Notes under the pieces: model-generated
The model's database searches: none
Told to the model about the DNA's origin: nothing
Seen by the model: the letters and a program-made list of their open reading frames with translations, nothing else
Shown here: positions 22,069 through 32,443 of the stretch, piece after piece
How positions within the stretch are numbered: position 1 is the stretch's first letter
Layout of the letters: every line of letters begins with the position of its first letter
Position numbers and translations under genes: made by a program
Source: Telmatactis stephensoni
Lineage: Eukaryota > Cnidaria > Anthozoa > Actiniaria > Isophelliidae
Assembly: GCA_029948255.1 (NCBI GenBank)
Contig: JALIZF010001484.1
Coordinates: forward strand, 186,001-250,000
Direction: 5' to 3'
Length of the DNA stretch: 64,000 nucleotides

Positions 22069-25000
22069 ATGGAGTTCACCAACGAAGAATGGCAAGACGT
22101 TTTAAACGATTTCTTCGGAAGTAATATTCCAGAGTTTGACTTTTCGAATCAGGTACTTATAAACAAAATTCTCTTACATGATTCTCAATACGTTTATTGA
22201 CTATATTTATTTCATTCCAGTTTGATGAAAGTACTTTTGTAGAGGAAATCCTGGGCGATAATATTGGTTTAGAAAACCAGGTGAATTCACTTTCTAAAAG
22301 TTCACTAAACCTTTTTCGAACCAATGCTCACTTTAGTATTTTTGTTTGCAGTCTGACATCGGTACATCAATCAACCCTTCGGTCAACAATGAAATTGAAA
22401 ACTTCATTGATCCATCAATTGAGGTATAATTAGATTCATGCTGGTGACATATGATAATTCTCATTATCGAACTGGTAAAATGAAATACAATTATTTTTTC
22501 TAAATAGTGTCCATTGCTTTACAGTTATACGAGATCGAAGAAAACATAATAAATGACCCTCACGAGGTGTGTACATATTATAAGCGAAAATGTAATCCTT
22601 ACTTACGTATGACTCAAAGAACTCCATTTTGTTCGTCTAGGATGCTCCACCTTCAAAGAAAGAAAAAATAGAACAACCTCAAGTGAGTTGTTAATCTCAT
22701 GTAAGTTAAAATATCCAAAAACATTCTCATGAACCCTATTTGTTGTTATAGACATTCCAATGTACCAAGTGTTCAAAATGCTATACACAAAAGAGTGCTC
22801 TAAACCGACATACTCGAGAACAACTTCAAAACTCAACTAAAGTTACCTGTTTCAAATGTGGTAAAGATTTTACGAGAAAATGTAATCAGAAACGACATGA
22901 AGCTGTGTGCTCTGGTGGTTTGAAACGTAAAAGCGAAACTAAAGAAAGTGACCTACCTGAAAAGAAACCTCGGACAGACCAAGAGCTTGAGGAATATGAG
23001 GTAAGCGATGTTAAACTTCCAACAATATTTATATCTCTTCAAGACTTAAATTCATATGCATGATAACATGTCACTCGGCACATTGATTCATACGTCTCCG
23101 CTACCATAAAGCTAAGGTCGCGTAACATCTTAATCAGTCCACGGTACTTAGGGGTCAACGGTCTTACCCCTTAGTAAGTTGAGCCTACAGTACTTTGAGG
23201 TCAGCGGTCTCACTAATTACACGGGAACCCCTGTTTGGAATGGAATTGGAATGGAATTGGAATACATGGATTTTTTTTCTTTTTCAGTTACAAAACATAC
23301 CAAAAGAAATGCTTGTGGACTATGATGGACCATGGTTGAATGATGAAGATCTTGAGGTGAGTATTCTAATTATTTAAAAAATTGGATACATGCGCACTAT
23401 GGAAGTGTTGCGCACGTAAAACCTACAAATTACAGACATGATAATACCACAGGAATTCCATCTGAGGTTTTTTCCTAAATTTTCTTATAGATGTTCTTCT
23501 CACATCTTTTAGAAAGTGCAAAAAGGTGGTGGCAAAGAAGAAGTGGAATGCGCATTGGACAACAATGCGACCATCCACAAATACAATCCCAATAAACACC
23601 AAAAATATGATTTACTGCTCACCCTCCAAGAAAAAAAGAAAAGTGTACTCAAACAACTCCAAAAACAACTCCAACAGAAAAGAGGTGTCAAATGGTTCTT
23701 GTGCTCGAATGTAAAGATGACGAAATCTACACCTGAAGGGGAAGATCAAGTGTCCACCCCCCACTTTAGAAGTGTTTGTAACACCACCACCAATCCCCAC
23801 ACCTTGGAAAAACAGTACAATGAGGCGGTGGAAAAAATCAAGAATTCATTCTTGGAATACCAACGTGAGGGCAGCGGTTGGCAGATCGATGAGGTGAGTC
23901 TGTATATTATTGAATAACTCTTAAAAATAATTGTATGACTAATATTTTTTCTCTGTTTGATAGGTCTTACACCTAGATTTGGGTGTGACCACCTACACAC
24001 CCTTGAAAGGGGCAAACTACCTCCCGCTTCCTAAACGAATCAAGGACAAGAAGGCAGTCCTCAACATCCAAAACGAGGATGAAAAATGTTTTCTGTGGTC
24101 TGTTCTGGCCGCTCTTCACCCTATACAAGATAACCCTCATCGTGTCCATCACTATACAAGGTACGAACACGAACTCAACATGGAGGGAATCGAGTACCCC
24201 GTGAAAATCAGTCAAGTGACTAAAGTAGAACGACAGAATGACATCAGCGTCAACGTGTTTGGCTTTGAAGACAATGAACTCTTCCCACTCTATATCACCA
24301 AAGAGAAAAAAGAACTGCACGTCAATTTATTGTTGTACTCGAAAGACGACAAGCGGCATTATTGTTTAATTAGAGACTTAGATAGGTTACTCCATAGCAT
24401 GAGTAATTATAATGGGCAATGTACCACTGTATGTACTGTTTGCACGGCTTGTCAGCCAGATCTTCTCGAGGCACATGAACCTCACTGTAGTAAACACGGA
24501 CCGCAGAAAATTAGACTACCTGATGAAGAACCATACGACACTTTCATACAGTGACGTAAAAAAACAACTGAAAGTACCTTTTATAATTTATGCAGATTTT
24601 GAATCTATTTTAGTCAACTGTGATGAATTACAATTAGACCCTAGTACAAGTTTACACAGAAAACACATCAACACAAACCCAGTGGGTTTGCTATACCGTG
24701 GTGTCAACTATAGAGCAATATTGCTACCCGCCTGTTCTATATCGGGGAGAATATTGTGTTGATAAGTTTTTAGAGTGTTTGTTGGAAGAACAAAAACAGA
24801 TAGGGGAAATTTTAAAGCTGATAGTACCCATGGAGATTAGTGAAGAACAGGAGCGGGAATTTCAAGCAGTAACCCAATGTCATATTTATAATGAGGAGCT
24901 GGGGGCGGACCGAGTTCGGGACCATGATCATTTGACGGGGGCGTACAGGGGGTGGCCCACAATGACTGTAACTTGAACTGCAAGTTTACAGGAAAGATGC

Positions 25001-26950
25001 GCGTTGTTCTTCACAATCTTCGGGGCTACGACTCACATTTAATTCTACAAAAAGTTGGAAATCTTAAGGGGAGAAAATTAGTTGTATACCAAATAATACG
25101 GAAAAGTATTCATTTTCAGTAGGAGATTTAGTGTGTATTGACTCGCTACAATTTCTAAACAACTCACTGGAGAAATTAGTAGATAACTTAAGCAAGGAAG
25201 GGGATGATAAATTTAGAATTTTGAAAAACTATTTTGATGATGACAAGGTACCTCTCTTACTACGCAATGGGGTGTACCCCTATGAATATATCGACAGTTT
25301 CGAAAGGTTTGAAGAGCCCCAGCTGCCAGTACGTGATCGCTTCTACATCTCACTATCTCAGAGATGTCTTTGAAAACTTTAGAGAAATCTGTTTAGAGTA
25401 CTATCAACTCGACCCAGGCCACTTTTACACCAGCCCCGGTTTGTCATGGCAGGCTTGTTTAAAGATGGCAGGGATCGAGTTGGAATTACTCACAGACCCC
25501 GAAATGTATCTGTTTCTGGAGGAAGGGTTACGTGGCGGCATCTCGATGATTACTCATCGATATGCCAAAGCAAACAACCCCTCTGTTGAAGGCTATGACC
25601 CCACCCAGGGGAATTCCTTCATTGTTTACTTAGATGCAAATAACCTCTATGGCTGGGCTATGTCTGAGGTTCCCTGTTAACAACTTTGGGTGGTTGAGTG
25701 ACCCGGAAGTAGAAGAACTTCGTGAGAACCTCATGACCATCCCTGCGTGTGGAAGGGAACGATACATTCTGGAAGTAGACCTTAGTTACCCTAAAGATTT
25801 GCACGACTTTCACAACGACTACCCCCTGGCCCCGGAACGGCGAAAGGTCACCGAGGAAATGCTCTCCCCCTACTGTCAGCAACTTCGTGAGGATCTACAA
25901 CTCAACAACACCCCAGCAGACAAGCTAGTACCCAACTTGAACGATAAGATGCACTATGTTCTTCACTATCGTAACCTACAACAGTATCTGTCTCTGAGCA
26001 TGAGACTAGAGAAAGTGCACCGTGTGTTAGGGTTTGACCAAAGTTCTTGGCTCAAGACCTATATTGATTTCAACACAGAAAAACGTAAAAACGCACGTAA
26101 TGATTTTGAAAAGGATTTCTTCAAGCTAATGAATTATTCTGTGTTCGGCAAGACCATGGAGAACATACGCAAACGAGTGAACATGAAACTCGTGAACACA
26201 GAAAAGCAGCTCAAGAAATTGACGGCGTCACCATTGTTCGACTACTTCAGAATCTTTGCTGAGAACTTGGTGGCTGTGAACATGAGAAAAACTCACCCTC
26301 TACCTCAATCCGACCCATCTACGTGGGCTTTTGTATCTTAGACCTGTCAAAAACACTGATGTACGACTTCCATTATAATTACATCAAACAGAAATACGGT
26401 AACCAGGCCACCCTACTGTTCACAGACACAGATTCTCTTTGCTACAACATCAAGACGGAGGATGTTTACCAAGACATGCACCAAGACCTTGACTTGTTCG
26501 ACACGTCTGAGTACCCCAGAGACCATCTCCTCTACAGCACACACAACAAAAAAGTCCTGGGGAAAATGAAAGACGAAACGCATGGCTTACCCATCAAGAG
26601 TTTGTGGGGCTAAGACCGAAATGTATTCTCTTCTCTACGCTGAAGATGGTCGTGAGGTTGAGAAGAAAACCGCCAAAGGAATTTCTAAACAGGTAACAAA
26701 GCGGGATATCAGACATGCCCACTACAGAGATTGTCTGCTTGAGCGAAAAAGAACCATGGCTAATATGAAACAACTACGTAGTTATAAACATCAAGTATTT
26801 ACAATTAACTTAAAGAAGGTGGGTCTTTCCCCTTATGATGATAAACGCTATATTTTAGAGGATGGGGTTACCACTTTAGCGTATGGTCACAAACGTGTCT
26901 CTTTGACAGAGCTTGATTTCGAACTTGTCAATACACTATTAAGTTTGTAA
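22069..26950 (+). pseudogene. polB: Polinton protein-primed DNA polymerase B, intron-rich and frameshifted
   Basis: Eight short introns, all phase 0, split the N-terminal part (exons 22069-22152, 22221-22280, 22352-22423, 22525-22566, 22641-22682, 22752-23000, 23288-23356, 23513-23893, then 23964 on). Exon 6 encodes two Cys/His fingers, the second VTCFKCGKDFTRKCNQKRH. Downstream are the exonuclease motif IIYADFESIL, then VLHNLRGYDSHLIL. The polymerase motifs are YLDANNLYGWAM, LMNYSVFGKTMENIR and [11 protein letters not shown]. The enzyme would replicate the element from a protein primer. Frame changes occur near 24545, 24700, 24955, 25100, 25345 (with missing sequence), 25665, 26325 and 26600, so the copy is broken. 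AATAAA lies at 26973-26978. Confidence 0.9.
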
Positions 26951-27070
26951 ATAGTGTACATGTAATAGGAACAATAAACTATTTAAACGTGAAATGTCTT
27001 GTGTTCATGTCTTTACTTCTTGATTAGAAACATTTCTAAAAGTACAAAATTTGTCTCTGAATTTTAAAGC

Positions 27071-27262
27071 AGTGGCCCTACTGGCCCTCTCATCGTACTT
27101 AACAAGGTTATTTTCTTTTGTTCTCAGAACTTTTCCTTACATTAAGTGGCCCTACTGGCCCTACTGGCCCTCCCATCGTACCTAACCAAGGTTATTTTCC
27201 TTTGCTTCTCAGAACTTTTCTTTATATAAAGTGGCCCTACTGGCCCTCTCATCGTACTTAGT
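27071..27262. repeat. GGCCCTACT-containing tandem repeats upstream of the ATPase gene
   Basis: Three units of about 74-85 bp, starting near 27071, 27145 and 27230. Each begins GTGGCCCTACTGGCCCT and contains CATCGTACTTA and TTCTCAGAACTTTTC. The unit count and spacing vary slightly. They sit between the poly(A) site of polymerase B and the ATPase start at 27316, so they may be promoter elements of the late-type plus-strand genes. Confidence 0.6.
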
Positions 27263-27315
27263 AATTACTTTCCTGTGCTTTAATAATCGAACATCTCACA
27301 CATTTTTCATTCAAA

Positions 27316-28187
27316 ATGTCGAAGCGAAGGAGAAAAGACTGTCCCATTCCCTGGGTGTTTCAAAACCAACTTACTCAGACTAGCAAATCATTTGGCAAGC
27401 GTTCATTTACTGAAAGCTGATCAGCGAAAATTTTGGCTAGAATGTGCGAGGGTTGTTAATATAAACCAAACACAACTTGATAATGAATTAGTTTATGAAC
27501 AGTCGCTGGATACGATGGATGTGTCTTTCAAACACCCGACTAACATTCAAGTGTGTGGTCCGACATTTTGCGGCAAGTCGTACTGGACTGAAAAACTTTA
27601 AGAAATGTGGATGAAATGTTCAGTGAAAACATTGAGCAAATCGTGTATTGCTACGGCGAGTTTCAACCACGGATTTCTCAGACATGGAAAGAGAAATCCC
27701 CAACATTCAGTTTATCCAAGGATTTCCGGAAGATATTTACTCTTTGTTCAATAACAAAGCTGGGATCTTGGTGTTGGATGATTTGATGAATGAAAGTACA
27801 AGTAAAGACTCGATGGTTGATGTGATAACCAAAGGTTGTCATCACCGCAACATTTCGACACTATTCTTAGTTCAAAATCTTTTCCCACCGGGAAAATATT
27901 CGAGAACGATTTCTCTCAATACTCACTACATCGTGGCTTTCAAACACCCGCGAGATTCTCTAGGAGTGAACATACTTGCAAGGCAAGCTTTTCCCAATGG
28001 CTACAAAATATGTAATGGAAGCTTTGAAGATGCAACCGAACATCCATATGGATATTTAGTGTTTGACTTACATCCTTCAACTCCAGAAAAAATCCGTCTT
28101 CGAACTTCGATCTTTCCAGGAGAGCAGCACGTGGCCTACGTTCAAGCGCATATAAACAGTTGTCATTACCTAATCTCATCATTATGA
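27316..28187 (+). pseudogene. FtsK/HerA-type packaging ATPase of the Polinton
   Basis: The start MSKRRRKDCPIP leads into a C2H2-like finger that continues in a shifted frame (ANHLASVHLL). The Walker A motif is VCGPTFCGKSYW, Walker B is GILVLDDLMNE, and a sensor-like motif is STLFLVQNLF. This set matches the A32/FtsK-like genome-packaging ATPases of Polintons, adenovirus-like and giant DNA viruses, which pump DNA into capsids. Frame changes near 27350 and 27600-27660 break it. The stop overlaps the next ORF's start (ATGA, 28184-28187). Confidence 0.85.
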
Positions 28188-28526
28188 TGATGTCTCGTCG
28201 ACTAAGAGACAACGCAGACTTTCTACGCGTGCTAGCGAAATCCAATCCGAAACTAAGACGTGCTATTCTCAAGTGTTGTAACTAGCGAATTAATCAAAGC
28301 CATTTGTGAAGTGACATTGAACGTGTTAAAAGGAGTTGTCCCTATAGACGAACAACACAAAAAGAAACTCAAGCGTTACAAGAGAGTATTGCGTGCTCTA
28401 GCAGATAAAAAGGTTTCCATTACAAAGAAAGAGAGGTTTTAAATCAGACGGGTGGCAACTTTCTTACCGTTTCTTATACCACCAGTCTTGTCGGTTCTCG
28501 CCAGTCTAATATCAAAGAAACTATGA
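28184..28526 (+). pseudogene. Small basic Polinton protein with hydrophobic tail
   Basis: Starts at ATG 28184, overlapping the ATPase stop. A frame change near 28270 leads to a basic helical part (LKRYKRVLRALADKKVS), then a stop at 28440-28442. The same frame continues into a hydrophobic tail (VATFLPFLIPPVLSVLASL) to a TGA at 28524-28526. Small basic ORFs with such a tail are frequent beside the ATPase in cnidarian Polintons. The role is unknown; a virion-associated or membrane-active protein is possible. The TGA overlaps the next ORF's ATG. Confidence 0.55.
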
Positions 28527-29312
28527 AGCACAGTAGGAAAATGTATTTAATTCCTGAGGAGGTGATGCACATCATTCAACAACGAAACGATATTCAGACT
28601 TCACCTCTTGTAAAATCAATGAGTTCACTCAATCAGCAAATGAACAATACACTGCAAGATCCAAACTTGCCGGCTGAGATTAAAATCAAGAACCATGACC
28701 AATTACTTCACCGCTACTTGAATTTACAAGAACAACGTGAGAGTTATATTCCCTCAGTGCGAATTCACGCTACAGAGACAACACCACAGGGATCCCAACC
28801 ACCACCACCCCTACAGGAACCACAAAAGCCCAAACACAATCTGTTCCGGAATCGGAGATTCTAGGGCTGTCCCTAACAAGTTTAGAAGTCAAGCTCAGGG
28901 GTTATTGCGCTGGATAAAGAAGACCCCTGAGGCCGTTCAATGGAATGAGAAGGGGGAAGTATCCATGGAGGGTAAATCTGTGAAAGGATCCAGCATTTCT
29001 GATTTGATTAATGACCTCGTGAGGACGAGGAAGGGGTTTTCACCGACTGGCAGAGATGAGTTTACCGAGGTCCTGGCGAAGCTGAATACACCCGAGGATT
29101 TCGTGCGCAACGAGAATCGAAGACGATTGATGGCTTTGTTCAAAACAGGGGGAAGACTTCCTCCCACAACTCCTTCAACTTGTTCACCACTCACTCCCCA
29201 GCCCACCCCTCCTAGTCGACCAAGGAAGCGACCCGTTTCTCCCGCTTTACAGAAACGAGGACTTAAAGTTCCTCCTGCAGGAAAGAAAACTCTAAACTGG
29301 ATAAACTATTAA
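28523..29312 (+). pseudogene. Conserved Polinton ORF, unknown (possible structural) function
   Basis: Begins MKHSRKMYLIPEEVMHII with a helical N-terminal half and a Pro-rich linker (PPPPLQEP). A frame change near 28850 leads to a second domain: WIKKTPEAVQWNEKGEVSME...RTRKGFSPTGRDEF, ending in a Pro/Arg-rich tail. This two-part layout is common in cnidarian Polintons between the ATPase and the protease. I do not know its function. AATAAA follows at 29335-29340. Confidence 0.6.
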
Positions 29313-29334
29313 ATTGTAAACGAGAGATATATTC

Positions 29335-29348
29335 AATAAAACTTTATT
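29335..29348. terminator. Back-to-back poly(A) signals of convergent gene sets
   Basis: AATAAA on the plus strand at 29335-29340 and TTTATT (AATAAA on the minus strand) at 29343-29348 are separated by two bases. They serve the plus-strand ORF ending at 29312 and the minus-strand protease ending at 29380. Confidence 0.7.
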
Positions 29349-29379
29349 TATTTCAAAGTTATTGCCTTTGTTTATTGTG

Positions 29380-29836
29380 TTACATATGCTTTATTACAAA
29401 TTCATAGACCCTGCGATCGTTATACACTTTGTCGGAACTGAATAGGTTTACAATGCCTACTCATGCTCACACCCCGTGCTCGATGCATTAAGTAAAAAAT
29501 ACAATATTCTCCACAAACGGCAGTCAACGTACTTTGCAATCTTTTTTTATTAAAACTCCAGTGTTTACAGTTTTGGTGAGAAAATTCCGAAATTTAATGC
29601 TATAAAACTCAGGAGGATGTCCATAACTGTCGAAAAATTCTCCTTGTTCTGACGTCATAAAATAGAACGCCACCCAGTGTTTTCCTGGTTTACCACTTGG
29701 GTCTGTATTTACGATATAACCACAGGGGTAAACGTCTAAGGACTGTGGTAATCGGTTTTCTGCAAAGGACACCCCCAAACTTCCTTCTGGTAACAGGGTC
29801 TTTCTTAATAATCTCTCTTATCTGTCCAGTGTTCAT
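29380..29836 (-). pseudogene. Adenain-like cysteine protease of the Polinton
   Basis: On the minus strand the catalytic His is in KPGKHWVAFYF, the acidic residue region follows in GEFFDSYGHPPEF, and the catalytic Cys is in AVCGEYCIFYLMH, in the order His-Asp-Cys of adenovirus-type (C5/ULP1-like) proteases. Such enzymes mature capsid precursors. Frame changes near 29775, 29540 (at a run of seven T on the plus strand) and 29440 break the ORF. Its ATG overlaps the stop of the major capsid gene (ATGA, 29833-29836). The stop is at 29380-29382. Confidence 0.85.
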
Positions 29837-31151
29837 GCTGAGTAGTCAAAGGTCACGTGACGTGCAAAGTCAATCTCGACTGTGGATTCGAATTCTGCAA
29901 ACACGATGAGGTTGATGGCGTTGGGAAGCCCTCTGGTAAACTGGATGTCAAGAGTAACGTTTCCCTTCTGTTTCTGGTTGAAATGATCGGACGTACTGCA
30001 CAGGTCGGGGGTTAAATCAAAGGCTAGGATGGAATACCCTCGAATGTACTCTGAACGATCGATATCAATGCCTGAATCTGCGAACAATCGCCCCGTTCCT
30101 GAAAACAGGGTTTGATACGCTTCCATGAAATTTCGTTCGCTGGCCTGTGCCAATTTTAAGTTAATGGTCTGAAAGGGGATCATCTCTCCATCCACACTGA
30201 GCTTCAGGGAACTGGTGTTGTACAACTTGAAGTGGTAGGGGTTCTTGGTGTAACTTCCATTGAACGCGTCGGAATCCACCATGGCAACCACCACGCGTTT
30301 GGGGACGAGTCCATTAAACAAATCTCCTTTGTGAAGGGAGGGGTTCCCAGTGGGTATGGTGTACGTCTTACAGTCCACTCGACGTATGGGGTACTTGGCA
30401 TTCACACCCTTTTTCAGTTCATTCAAATGATGGAGTTGTAAAGTCGGATGGCTCGTACTTTAAGCACAGCACTTTGGATGACAATCTTGTAGTTCGGGGA
30501 GGACGTTCCCGACATCAGAGCAAAAGCGGGTGTATTGGGTGTCAGTTTAAAGGTGGCATTGACATGATTCAATAAAGGGCGCTCACTGAACAAAATGTCA
30601 CAATGGAGGGGACCCCACATGTCACAAATGTAACTCTGTTCTGTAAACGTATAACGGGTTTGAAGTCCTTGATTCGTTCCACCCGATCTGTTTCGTCCAT
30701 AGATCCTGCTGTGTCTTTGTAGTAAAGTTCACCAGTGAGTTGAGAGTTTTTGGTTGCTGGACCATAGTTGAGGATGGTTTCCAGGTAACTTTTGTAGCTG
30801 TACGTTCCCGTAGACTGGGTGATCAAAATTCCATTGAGGTAGACATCGACTTGCTTGAACAAACTTTGTAAAAACAGGTTGACGGGGCCAACTTTTTCTT
30901 TGTCGTCGAGGTTGGCTCCGTTAGCTTTAGTGACTTTCAATCAAACAAACAACATGGTCTTGGCTAGGTCTAAATAGTTTTCTGTCCCCACAATCTGAAA
31001 TTCAATGGGGGCGGAGGGGGATATGGTGGAGATGGGTTGATGGTCAATCCATGAACCTTTGTCGACTACCACTTGGGTGGATGGGAGGGACCTTAAACAA
31101 ATCCACTTCGCTTTTCGTACACGGGGTGGAGTGTGGATGAACAAAAGCCAT
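29833..31151 (-). pseudogene. Double jelly-roll major capsid protein of the Polinton
   Basis: About 440 codons in several frames from an ATG at 31151. Recognisable segments include VVVDKGSWIDHQPISTISPS, the insertion loop NLFLQSLFKQVDVYLNG, NYGPATKNSQLTGELYYKD and, near the C-terminus, RGYSILAFDLTPDL...VTLDIQF. These match the conserved stretches of Polinton/adintovirus capsid proteins. The protein would form hexon-like trimers. Frame changes near 31100, 30940, 30600 and 30425 break it. It follows the core-like ORF with one base between stop and start. Confidence 0.85.
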
Positions 31152-31152
31152 T

Positions 31153-31611
31153 TCACTCTTTCTCGTCAAAGATGTCTTGAAGATGAGTGACTTTGGATTT
31201 TTTAACTTGACCTTGTGATACTTTTGTCTGTTTTCTTTTCTGTGGAACCGTTTTAGTTCTTTTCACTCTGCTGGTCTGAGTTGAAGTGAGTTTTTTCTGA
31301 GGTTTCTTCCGTTTTAAAGTTTTTCTACCACTGCCCATTTGGGAGGTGAGACGGTTTAGGGCTTGTTCTTTTAAAGTTTGGGCTGTCTGCCGTACTCTTG
31401 AACGTGCCGAGTCCCCCACATTTTTTCCCGTCAAAACATCTCCGGCAATATTCAAACCCGTCTTGAGGGCAGCTCGACCCAGAGTTTTTGCTCCTTGTTG
31501 TAAAAAGGGGAGGGCTCTTCTTGCGAGTGACGAGAAAAACGAGCCGAGGCCATATCCACGTTGAAATGGAACTCCGTGAAATACAGCCATTCTTCCACCA
31601 CTTTGTACCAT
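31153..31611 (-). CDS. Basic core/minor virion protein of the Polinton (pVI/pX-like)
   Basis: 152 codons, intact. The N-terminal third has a Gly-rich start and an amphipathic helix region (RGYGLGSFFSSLARRALPFL); the rest is very Lys/Arg-rich with runs such as KTLKRKKPQKKL. Position and composition resemble small adenovirus-like proteins that bind the genome or disrupt membranes (pVI, pX), but this is an analogy; there is no proof of homology. It lies 4 bases after the penton-like ORF and 1 base before the capsid ORF. Confidence 0.65.
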   Translation of the reverse strand: MVQSGGRMAVFHGVPFQRGYGLGSFFSSLARRALPFLQQGAKTLGRAALKTGLNIAGDVLTGKNVGDSARSRVRQTAQTLKEQALNRLTSQMGSGRKTLKRKKPQKKLTSTQTSRVKRTKTVPQKRKQTKVSQGQVKKSKVTHLQDIFDEKE

Positions 31612-31615
31612 TGGT

Positions 31616-32362
31616 TTAGAAGTAAGGAGAATGACGTCTAAAACTTAATGTTAACACAACGCGACCTTGTTCAAATGGCACTTTTTTCCCTGTGTCATCA
31701 GTTATAAGGACTTCCACGACTTCAAAATCTTTCGTGGTTACAGGAACGTATTGAGGGTTGTCGTAATTGAGTGTGATAATTTCTCCTGCTTTTGCTTGAG
31801 CAGGAACAATGCGAAGGAGTGGGGCGAGGACGTCTCCTACCACTTGAGTCTCTACGATGTTCAGATAGATGAAAAGAGATTGTAGACCAATGTTCAAATC
31901 ACACACGTGAGGGGCGGTGGTCGTCTTGGTAAGCACAATGTTGCTCCCAAATCCTAAGATGATTCCTAGACTGTTTTCAAAGCTGAGTCGTTGTGACGTT
32001 GTCAACACTACAGTCACTTTCTGAGATCGTGCATTGAGTTGAAAAGACATCCCCTTCACCCCTTCGTCGGTTATGGTTTTATTCAGGGCTTGAATCACCT
32101 CCGAAATGGAGTTGTAATACCCCACGGGAAGGAGGGCGACGTTGAAGGCTCCACTACCATCGTCGAAATAAAATCGTCGATCTTCGTTTCGTATAGTAAA
32201 CCACGTGTGGGGAAAAGTAATGGAGGCCAACCCCACCTCCCAAGTTCCATCCAAATTCACGTGGAATGGGAGTTTGACTTTATAGTCTGATAGGGTGTTG
32301 TTGGGGAAAAACGTCATAGAACTATTGCTGGGCAACGTTATGTAAAATTGACCCGACTCCAT
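31616..32362 (-). CDS. Penton-like minor capsid protein (single jelly-roll) of the Polinton
   Basis: 248 codons, intact, from ATG 32362. It begins MESGQFYITLPSNSSMTFFP and continues with VKLPFHVNLDGTWEVGLASI, the typical N-terminal strands of the Polinton minor capsid protein, then FPHTWFTI and a long beta-rich region. Family members form the capsid vertices. It is the best-preserved structural gene here. It is first in a tightly packed minus-strand series: penton-like, core-like, capsid, protease. Confidence 0.8.
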   Translation of the reverse strand: MESGQFYITLPSNSSMTFFPNNTLSDYKVKLPFHVNLDGTWEVGLASITFPHTWFTIRNEDRRFYFDDGSGAFNVALLPVGYYNSISEVIQALNKTITDEGVKGMSFQLNARSQKVTVVLTTSQRLSFENSLGIILGFGSNIVLTKTTTAPHVCDLNIGLQSLFIYLNIVETQVVGDVLAPLLRIVPAQAKAGEIITLNYDNPQYVPVTTKDFEVVEVLITDDTGKKVPFEQGRVVLTLSFRRHSPYF

Positions 32363-32443
32363 GATGGGTTTGATTCAAATGATTGCACGAGACACGCGAC
32401 AACGATTATATTCTACTTTATTTCTAGAGCTCGGATTACATGT

